Shown: positions 55,891-64,000 of the stretch, one piece after another | How the letters are laid out: every line of letters begins with the position of its first letter | Numbering within the stretch: position 1 is the stretch's first letter | Assembly (NCBI GenBank): GCA_029747015.1 | Contig: JAKOGI010000007.1 | Coordinates: 1,880,001-1,944,000 of the forward strand | Origin: Carnegiea gigantea | Taxonomy: Eukaryota > Streptophyta > Magnoliopsida > Caryophyllales > Cactaceae | DNA length: 64,000 bases | Reading direction: 5' to 3' | Program-made: the position numbers and the translations under genes | Notes under the pieces: generated by a model | What the model was told of the DNA's origin: nothing | The model's input: the letters and a program-made list of their open reading frames with translations, nothing else | Database searches by the model: none

Positions 55891-56265
55891 AGGGTTTGTT
55901 CTTTTCATTAGTAAATTCTCTTTTACTAATATCAATTAAATTCAATCAATTTCTATCAATTTATACCAATTCCGACAAAACAAAAAATTCTAATCCTTTC
56001 TAATTTCAACCAACTTTCTATTAACTTCCACTAGCTTCACCAGCCTCTTTCAAAATTTCATACAAAAGAATTCTCACTCATTTACATTTGTAACTGACAT
56101 CCTCCAACTTCTAGCAACTTCTACTAATTTATACCAACTTCTTCCAATCTTTCCCATTCTCAACCAACTTCTGCCGATCATTCTAAAAAAATATCAACTT
56201 TTATCATTTTTTACTAACCTTATCCATTTACCAACATCTGCTTACTAACAAAAAGAACAGACCCT
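55891..56265. mobile_element. MITE of the GGGC-TG-TTTTC-GTAAATT family (copy 3)
   Basis: 375 bp. Left end AGGGTTTGTTCTTTTCATTA and reversed right end AGGGTCTGTTCTTTTTGTTA form a terminal inverted repeat of about 25 bp. The interior is degenerate CAACTTCTACCAACTT-type units, as in copies 1 and 2. This is the longest copy. Confidence 0.85.
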
Positions 56266-56810
56266 TTCGTATCCATTTACATCACTAGTTGAAGTCGAGT
56301 GGCTAGGCGATCAACGTGGTGCCCTTATGAGACAATTATGAGACTAATCTAATATGCGTAGCTGCTTATACTGAGTCAGTGATAGACCGACACTAGACAG
56401 CAGCCTCCGTTCAAGAATAGATTCCCAATTATTTAGTTTAATTGAACTTTCCGCTAGTTGATGACACAAGGAAATATTGTCATCCTCCTGGCAAGTTTTT
56501 ACCAAGCAATAACAATAAGAAGCGTGATCCCACTTAGCAAAATTCTAGGGGACACAGATCTAGACAACATTACCTCGCAGAGAGATCGATTTCACGGAAA
56601 GAAAGTTCAATAATTCTTGCTATGTACATTTTTTAAAGGCGCTGAAGCACAATTTCATATATGAGATACAATGACTATTTCTCACTGCTTTTCCCCCTGG
56701 ATCGCTCTAACCAGGTTGGTAAAATGCAACAAACTTTTACTTTGTTTATCAAATCTAACCCAGAAAAATAAAAGGATGTCCTCTTATTCACACTTGGGCT
56801 TGTTCTTGAA
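56266..56810. other. Intergenic downstream of DXS
   Basis: Between the MITE and the DXS stop codon; contains the DXS 3' untranslated region. No further feature seen. Confidence 0.4.
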
Positions 56811-59800
56811 CTAGAATGTAAGAGCGTCCTTCCGCATCCCCAGCATTGACAACACCGTGGCTGCAATATGTCTTGAGCTAAGTCCTGCTTCTTCTAACTG
56901 GTCTTGGTGAGCTCCATGATCGATGTGTCTATCAGGAAGCACCATTGGCCTAAACTGTATAACACAATCGTCACAAATAGTGAGCTCGAAGCACGAAAAA
57001 CAATGACCAGGGATGCACTAAAAGAAAAGAGGCAGCATCTTTTGGGATGAGGATAAGAATTTACCTTGAGGGATCCATCCAAGATGCCATTAAGACAAAG
57101 GAATTGTGCGACATGAGACGCGAAGCCTCCTATGGAGCCTTCCTCCACTGTGATGAGTATTTCGTGTTCTTTTGCTAGTTGTTTGATAAGATTTCTGTCT
57201 AGAGGTTTGCAGAACCTTGCATCGGCTACTGTCACTGAAATATCCCGGGCTTGAAGCAAAGTTGCGGCTCCTAGGCATTGTTGAACCATACTGCCATAAC
57301 CCAACAATGCGACCCTGCACCCTTCAATCAATATTCTCCCTTTCCCAACCTATTCAAATGCACCAAACATGAATTCAGAATTTTAATTTGAAGCATATAA
57401 TTAGCTTTTCTGAATGGAAATCGATCTGGTTGGTCAAATCAATATACGCAGCCTCTCCAGCAGGTCATACCAGAGGCTAGGTTGCATGCATCTGAATCCC
57501 CTTAGACCAGTAGTAGCAGAACGCATTCTAGGTTTCTGTTTTTATTCGTAGAAATTTCAAGTGGTTAGTTTTTGGAACTGACCTCAAGTGGGGTTCCTTT
57601 ATTGCCAAGAGGAAGGGGGACTCCAATCCCGTTTCCCCTTGGGTATCTGAAGCAGCTGGGTCTGTCATCGATAGCAGCTGCAGTTGCAACCATATGCATC
57701 AACTCCGCTTCATCTGATGGAGCCATGACAACCATGTTTGGCAAACAAGCCATGTAGGTTATGTCAAAGGCTCCGCAGTGTGTCGGTCCATCTGCCCCTA
57801 CCAAACCTGCCCTATCCATTGCAAATCTCACTGGCAGTTTCTGAAGATCCACATCATGCACCACCTGTATATCCATCATAGACCATTAGCCCATGAATAG
57901 GAAGAAGCAGTGATTTGCAGGGTTTCTGATTATGTGATCATTTCTTACTTGATCATATCCTCGTTGTAGAAACGATGAGTAGATCGTGCAGAACGGCTTG
58001 AGGCCTTCTGTTGCTAAACCTGCTGCAAATGTTACTGCGTGTTGCTCTGCAATCCCCACATCGAAGCATCGATCAGGAAATTTCTTCTGAAAATAGTTCA
58101 GACCTGTTCCCCCACCCATAGCAGCATGAACAGCTACAATCTTATTATCTTCCTCGGCTTCTTTTATCAAGGATTCAGCAAAGTACTGTGTGTATGAGAG
58201 TGTTGGGGATTTTGGTTTCAACTGCTTCCCTGATTTTGGATCAAATTTCACAACCCCTGCAGAAATATTGACATTAAGGAAGCTAAATATGAGTCCTTTT
58301 TTGTCTTCAAGATGATGGAAAAGGATGTTCGTTCATAGTTTTGAGGCTTACCATGCATTTTATCAGGGGCTGCCTCAGCTGGGGGATAACCCTTTCCCTT
58401 CTCAGTGACTATGTGAATCAGAACTGGTCCTTGTGCCGGGATTTCTTTCACTTGCTTAAAAACGGTGACGAGGTCTTCAATGTTATGTCCATTCACAGGG
58501 CCAATGTAGTACAATCCAAGTTCCTCGAACAAAGTAGATCCTGCGCCACCAATCATGCCTCTTGCGTACTCATCCACTTTTGCAGCTACTTCGTGCGTTC
58601 GCCCTCCAATTTGCTTCGTAATGCTCTTAATAAAAGAAAAAAACAATGTCAAATATATGTCTCTTGCTTTTGCCACCAATTTTACTCAGACTTGGTGATA
58701 CCCACGCCAAAATATGACGTAAAGGTTGTTTGTTTTACGTGTAAAATGAAGGGTGAATTCCATACTGATGTCTTACGTTTCGAGTAACTGACTACATACA
58801 TGAAAAAAAAGTAAACAACCTTTGGAGGGTGTCGAAACTACCTTAGCCGCCTCACGGAGTTTCCTGAACCTAGGGCTTGCTTGGAGCTTGGCCAAAGCAC
58901 CGCTGAGAGCCCCAACAGGAGTTGCCGGACCATCAAGAGTGGCGGTAGGCAACGAAACTTGCTTGTTGTCATTCAACACGACAATGAGGTTAGTGTCGAG
59001 ATACCCTGCATTGTTCAAAGCCTCGTATGCCTGCCCTGCAGTCATGGCTCCATCTCCAATCACTGAAACCACATTGTTCTTTTTCCCTAGAAGATCTCTC
59101 GCAACTGCCATACCTGCACATTTTAAAAGTTTTCCCTGCATTAAACAAACTATATATGTACATTCTGTCCTAAATCTACTGACAATGGTCATAAAATAGA
59201 CCGGTATATAGTTTGATGAGATTAATATGCATACCAAGACCAGCAGAAATGCTGGTAGAACTATGCCCCGTGCCAAAAGCATCATAAGCACTCTCATCTC
59301 TTTTAGGGAACCCTGCAAGGCCCGAGGTCTTTCTGATTGTGTGCATCTTAGATCTTCGCCCTGTCAAAATTTTGTGTGCATATGCCTGCAAAAGTCATTA
59401 ATATATTGTTTTTTAGTAATCTTTGTCTGCTAATCACTGAGGAAAAAGAGGGGTTTTCTCTTTTCATTGGTGCCAATTTGACGTTCAGTAGAACCAGGTT
59501 GGGTAAGGTTGCGACATTTGAGACACCCAACCTACTTAGATGGAAATTAGGGTACATATTTGGAAAAACAATACCAGTTCAACTAACTGACAACTGTAGT
59601 TCGTGGTCCGAGTAAGTTGTGACTACATTACTCACCTGATGACCGACATCCCAAAGAATCCTGTCATGAGGGGTGTCAAAAACATGGTGGAGAGCGACAG
59701 TTAGATCCACAACCCCGAGGCTTGCACTCAGGTGGCCCCCTGTCTTGGCCACTGTGTACACTATCTCTGCTCTCACCTCCGCTGCTAGCTGCTCTAGATC

Positions 59801-60323
59801 CTGTCAAACATATTGAAATTTAAACAACCCCTTCTACTACAACAACAGCAACGTTCACTGTGGATTCCACTTTAGCGGGGTTTAGGAAGATCTAGCTACA
59901 GGCAGAGTAAGCATGCACCTGAGTAGACAGGTTTTTCATATGAGCAGGGAAATTGACAGTGTCAAGCAAAGGAGTAGGAGGTTTCTCATCTCTTGTGAAG
60001 TCAATCTTCCACCCGTCTTTTTCTTTCCTAATCGGCATATTACTCGAAGAATATGAAGAAGAACCACCACCCGCAGCAGCAACAGCTCTTACAGAAATCT
60101 GCAAAACCATATTCACAATCACAGTTAACTAATAAGATCACAGGACAAACCACACCCCCCCCCCCAAAAAAAAAAAAAGAAAAACACTAATCACACAATG
60201 ACTGACTAATGAATGAAGGGTTAATCTTTAGACCTGTCTTGTGTGGTTAAGATTTTTTGAAGATGGCAGCAAACAACTTTTCAGAGGATTAGTAGGTGAC
60301 ATTACAGCTCCTTGTATCGCCAT
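56811..60323 (-). CDS. DXS: 1-deoxy-D-xylulose-5-phosphate synthase, DXS2-like, plastidial, 716 aa
   Basis: First enzyme of the plastid MEP pathway: it condenses pyruvate with glyceraldehyde 3-phosphate using thiamine diphosphate and feeds isoprenoid synthesis. Ten exons: 60323..60234, 60098..59919, 59800..59636, 59385..59235, 59113..58842, 58625..58352, 58256..57949, 57864..57583, 57349..57065, 56954..56811; 717 codons with stop, the normal length. Residues 1-50 are Ser/Arg-rich, a typical transit peptide. Motifs: [21 protein letters not shown]/Mg site V-I-GDG (215-217) with NDN 30 residues on, [30 protein letters not shown] (from 497), and the C-terminal [11 protein letters not shown]. Sequence features such as [24 protein letters not shown] and SFLQRGYDQ point to the DXS2 clade, which serves specialised isoprenoids. 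The clade is inferred from remembered sequences. No lesion seen. Confidence 0.97.
59828..59910 (+). repeat. SINE-like dispersed repeat fragment in a DXS intron
   Basis: Lies in intron 2 of DXS. CTACTACAACAACAGCAACG, then GTGGATTCCACTTTAGCGGG, AGGAAGATCTAGCTACAGGC. Same block order as 11,143-11,228 and 62,698-62,790. Confidence 0.55.
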
Positions 60324-61890
60324 GCTTGCTTATCAACGGATCGATATTCGATCAGTTCGTAGCTTCTGAAGCTCGAAAAGATAAAAATGGGACAGAAGGA
60401 GTAGAATTATATAGTTAATTTGATCAGATTTTGTCACTGAGAAGTTGGAGATGATTCTTGGCTCAGTGTTAATTAGGATGGTTTTGAAATGGGTACTTGT
60501 AGACAAATATTTATAGTAGCAGGGGCCAAGAAATCGTGTAGTAACCCTCCGTGAAAACGTGTAAAATCACGCTCAAAATGTCCCTTTCCTGGAATAATAT
60601 ATGAAGAACAATTATTCAGGCTTTTATTTTCGAGAAATAAAAAATTGTTGAGTATGAACAAAAAAAGTGTAGTAAAGGCGTTTTGGAAACCTACGTGGAT
60701 TTGGATTTCTTGTCAAATTAGTGTTGGGTTAATCTCACTTGAAATTGCAATTATGGGTTCAACATCCTTCATGATATGCTCCCTAATTAATAAATAATGG
60801 ATAAAGATACCGGTGCAATATTTAATTGACATTATTGTGATCATTAGTATTTATATCATGCTCTCAAAATATATTTACAAGTGGTGTAAATATATGTGCA
60901 TTAAACCAAAAATTATGTATAGAGAGTTAGAGACGTGGAAGTATATACTAAAAAGAAAAAGACGAAAAATATATGTGGCTTTCAAAAATACAAGTTGATT
61001 AAAAGATCCTATCACTATTTTGGAGAATTGCAATCATACATCAACTGTATATGATAGTGAATAAAAAAGGGTCATGGACTTCCTTCCATAGTTATGTTTC
61101 ACATTTCATGTTAAGGAAAACCAGATTCACATTAAAATTATTGCTGTTGTTGAATGGTAAATCTATTTAAAACAACACATACAAACTTTCACTTTATAAA
61201 TATCTATTTTATAAATATATTACTATCACTTATAATTTTTTCAATTAAAATTTCTATAGTCTTTCCAACTCATGATCATCGAAATCGATCTACGCCATAT
61301 GACGCTAAATACAATTAAAGATTTTCGCATGTTTATTGCGTTGTGACATAGTGAACTACTCTTTTAAGGAAGCTCTGCAGTATTTTCAGAGGCGATAACT
61401 TTATCAGGAAACTTAAAATAATACGTTAACTGTTAAGTGTCATGATTTACTCATAGTAATTAAGGAGTTTATTTTTTTGGGGGGGGGCGGGGGGGGGGGA
61501 CATACACTTATCTCTTGGCACAAGTTTTTTTTTTTTTAGTCGATAAGTTGGCACAAGCTTATTGGCTAATGGCTATAATAATAGACCACCATGTGAAGAC
61601 TGAAGAGTGGTCGTTAGGCATGGCGTTGAAGTGTGACTTTGACTGTACTTTGCAATTATATTATTATTATTATTATTATGATTATTATTATTATACCTAA
61701 TTCCGTGTGTTATATTATATTATATATACTAGCTAAAATTTCGGCACGCGTTATAGTAGGCTTAGTGGCAAGTTCTGCGTTTTTATTAAAAAATGACCGC
61801 ACGAGGTGACGTCCATCCAATAACATGGAAATCATTGCATGGCTGCTGCTGGGACTAGTGTTCAACGGCCCGTGCTCATTTTCAATGCTT
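60324..61890. other. DXS promoter region and AT-rich intergenic DNA
   Basis: The DXS leader and promoter lie in the first few hundred bases. Further left-to-right the DNA is AT-rich, with an interrupted G run at 61,481-61,499 and ATT trinucleotide repeats at 61,658-61,695. No gene. Confidence 0.4.
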
Positions 61891-62050
61891 GTATCAGATT
61901 AGTTCAAATAATTTGATACTTATTTTCTTTAAACAAAGTTTGAGATTCGAATTTTGTGAATAAAAAAATATATAATTGAAAAATTCAGCCTTTTTATGAG
62001 CCGACAATAGTTTGACTTTAATAAGATAAAGACGAAAAAATCCCAAAAAA
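61891..62050 (+). mobile_element. tRNA-derived SINE-like element (copy 3)
   Basis: TTAGTTCAAATAATTTGATA, CTTTAAACAAAGTTTGAG, ATTCGAATTTTGTGAATAAA, and the 3' end TCCCAAAAAA. Same order as 33,783-33,943, more diverged. Confidence 0.6.
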
Positions 62051-63533
62051 TCAATGCTTTTGCAATATCTTCACTTTTTCTGGACCGATTTAAGTAAGTG
62101 ATTGAGACTATCTTGCGAAAATTTATTTTAATATATTGCCTGCAATAATGCTAAAAGTCCAATTTTTTTCTTTTTCATTTCTCATTACGCATCATATCAA
62201 GTTTCTCACTCATAATTTACATTTAAGTAAATGAATTCTGATTAGATCTAATTAAATTCAATATGGTTTAAGCTCCATCCCATGTATTTCCTCAAATGAA
62301 GGAGTAGATCATGTGTTTTGGCTAACTTGGGGCTGCCCTTAATTTTTGGTACAGTGCGCAATTAGAATTATTCTGATACCTGAATAATTTACTAGTTAGT
62401 AAAGATCAAAATCAACCAAATGCAAATCAACATTATGGAATCTTATAACCCCCAATAAATATCATCAAGCTTCAAATCATGAAGGAAAAATAAGAAAGAT
62501 TAAGTGGGCAATTAAGATATCACATTACATTTTAGGAAAGAATAAGTGCAAAACCAACACTGAATTGCACTCACAGCAGGAATATTCCTTCCCTAGCTAG
62601 TTTTAGGCCAGGTGTGCTTCGACCTATATAAATTTTAGTGGGAAAAAAAGTGAGGACAACATTCCCCCCCCCCCCCCCCCCACAATTTGGATTAAGAGAA
62701 CAACAAACAACAACTCCCCTCAATGTGGATCTCACTTTCGCAGGATCCGAAGAAATCTAAATGTAAGCAATATTACCACTACGCGAATAACTGCACGTAG
62801 AGAATACCATTTCCAATATACCCATATAAAAAATGTGAAGACGATATTTAGATGTTGAAAATCGATTGGTAAAATAATTAGCAAACATAAAACCTAAATA
62901 CTCAAAATAACATAAGTTAACATGAACAATATACGAAGAGTAAAAGTTTTACATACCTTGAGCAGCAAGCAACGACATACTACTAAATTGGCCGATAGCA
63001 GTCTACAATCAAACAATCGAAGGTGGAGTGGAGGAGCCACAGTTGCGAAGAGGCTACGATTCAAGCAAACAAATGTACGATAAAAGAGCCCCGCTAAGAA
63101 CCATCTACTATTCTACAGAATTGCGTCTCATGCAAGAAAGAATGATAACCAGTATAACATAACAACAATTACTACACGAACAAAAGTCAAAGAAAAGACT
63201 AGAAGCACACAACCTATAATCTGCAACCTAATCCTAGAAAAGTAGGGGAAGAAAAGTTGTCGAAATATCTTATAATAAACCAGATAACTTCTTTCCAAAA
63301 ACCAAGAGCAAAATTATGAAAAAACTTTTTAATCACCTCCTCAACTTCTCCATTTTTCTTTCCTTCAATTTCCCCTAGGTCCAAACACGTCCTACTTACT
63401 CTAAGTAATTAAAATACATCTAAGGACCGATGTATACAGGATTCGATCGCATGTGTCTGATAACAACTCTCAAATTAAGATTGTATCATACATTACCAAA
63501 AAACACAATCATATCCCTGCTAGCTGCTATCCA
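62051..63533. other. Intergenic with a SINE-like fragment
   Basis: 62,665-62,681 is a C run of 17. 62,698-62,790 is a SINE-like fragment (ACAACAAACAACAACTCCCC, GTGGATCTCACTTTCGCAGG, GAAGAAATCTAAATGTAAGC) in plus orientation. The rest is unremarkable and ends in the 3' flank of the dioxygenase gene. Confidence 0.5.
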
Positions 63534-64000
63534 TTATATTTTGAGAGTGGAAAGGTAGTCGATCTTCCCTTGACCAATGTCACTGGCACTTAGAAAATCC
63601 AAGAAATCCTTAAAACTGCTTCCCTTGTACCTCTTGGGACGTTCCTCATCCATCAATTCAGGGGCAGGTTCCACCTTCTCCTCCAACCCTAAGCTGTGGA
63701 AGCTAGCAATAGATATCCTAGTCTTCTCACTATTTAGGGTAGCTCTATGAACCACACTTTTGTACGACCCATTGCTTAGGACCTCAAAGTGGTCTCCCAT
63801 ATGGACTTGTAGGGCACCCTCGATCTGAGGAACGCGCTTCCATGAGCCACCGTCTTCCATGTCCTTGATCTCGAGCCCCATCGAGCTCTGAAGGAGGATG
63901 GTCAAGCAGCTGTAGTCTGAATGGGGTGGCAACCCTAGGGTGAGATGAGGTTCAGGACATGGTGGATAACAGTTCGAGGTTATCACCTGCATCCCTTGGC
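63534..64000 (-). CDS. 2-oxoglutarate/Fe(II) dioxygenase, C-terminal part, runs off right edge
   Basis: Last exon of a gene that continues beyond the window; about 155 residues seen, ending LSTLKI at stop 63534. The open frame continues to base 64000 without a splice acceptor, so the Met in GMQVITSN is internal. It shows the catalytic core: NCYPPCPEP, the iron ligands His and Asp in PPHSDYSCLTILLQ, the third ligand His in SVVHRATLNS, and the 2-oxoglutarate-binding R-x-S in TRISIAS. HMGDHFEVLSNGSYKSVVHR is typical of the plant DOXC class, which oxidises hormones, flavonoids or other metabolites. The C-terminal YKGSSFKDFLDFL is shared by several uncharacterised members. Substrate cannot be told from this fragment. 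It is intact as far as seen. Confidence 0.93.
   Translation of the reverse strand, partial: QGMQVITSNCYPPCPEPHLTLGLPPHSDYSCLTILLQSSMGLEIKDMEDGGSWKRVPQIEGALQVHMGDHFEVLSNGSYKSVVHRATLNSEKTRISIASFHSLGLEEKVEPAPELMDEERPKRYKGSSFKDFLDFLSASDIGQGKIDYLSTLKI

Noticed and set aside
58773..59199. Antisense ORFs across DXS exons
   Set aside because: Shadows of the DXS coding frame; the minus-strand exons join perfectly into a full-length enzyme.
61658..61695. Possible CRISPR-like or regulated repeat array (ATT units)
   Set aside because: Plain trinucleotide microsatellite in plant intergenic DNA.

Overview
This window is nuclear DNA of a flowering plant, almost certainly a eudicot. It has split genes with consensus GT/AG introns, AT-rich intergenic DNA full of small non-autonomous transposons, a nuclear tRNA gene, and plant-only families: an AINTEGUMENTA-like AP2 factor, a U-box/USP protein, a class VI receptor-like cytoplasmic kinase, and a plastid MEP-pathway DXS with a transit peptide. 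I cannot name the species.

Layout. 1-2,575 (-) is the 5' part of an ecdysoneless (ECD/SGT1-like) gene. 4,100-4,408 (+) is a small coiled-coil ORF. 5,378-14,593 (-) is a tandem array of four OPR/old-yellow-enzyme genes. One is intact (OPR-D), one is nearly intact but has an altered active site and a suspect N-terminus (OPR-A), and two are clear pseudogenes (OPR-B, OPR-C). 15,535-19,885 (-) is a U-box protein with a USP-like N-terminus and a degenerate kinase domain. 21,182-21,254 (+) is tRNA-Ala(CGC). 21.3-36.8 kb has no convincing gene and is a patchwork of MITEs, SINE-like copies, a nested tandem duplication and a long foldback. 36,834-41,058 (+) is an AIL6/7-type (PLETHORA) gene, including a 9-nt micro-exon. 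42,352-42,993 (-) is a one-exon TPR membrane protein. 44,129-47,201 (-) is an RLCK class VI kinase. 51,959-55,327 (+) is a histone-fold, TFIID-subunit-like protein. 56,811-60,323 (-) is a complete ten-exon DXS, closest to the DXS2 clade. 63,534-64,000 (-) is the 3' end of a 2-oxoglutarate/Fe(II) dioxygenase.

From memory, the set ECD - U-box/USP - AIL - TPR - RLCK VI - TFIID-like matches a block near the AIL7 end of Arabidopsis chromosome 5. If so, the OPR array, tRNA and repeat field are lineage-specific inserts in a conserved framework. I could not check this.

The genes do not form an operon-like pathway. DXS supplies plastid isoprenoid precursors, OPR-like enzymes reduce enones, and the AP2, RLCK, U-box and TFIID-like proteins are regulatory. 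The most interesting material is the OPR array: the catalytic H-x-x-[H/N]-G-Y motif has drifted differently in each copy (HAAFGF, HAASGY, HGGYGY) while neighbouring copies die by nonsense and frameshift mutations and exchange intron fragments. Other notable points are the micro-exon with a decayed duplicate beside it, the nested insertions at 22.6-23.8 kb, a Mutator-like MITE with a perfect 9-bp target duplication, and an unusual number of long G/C homopolymers.
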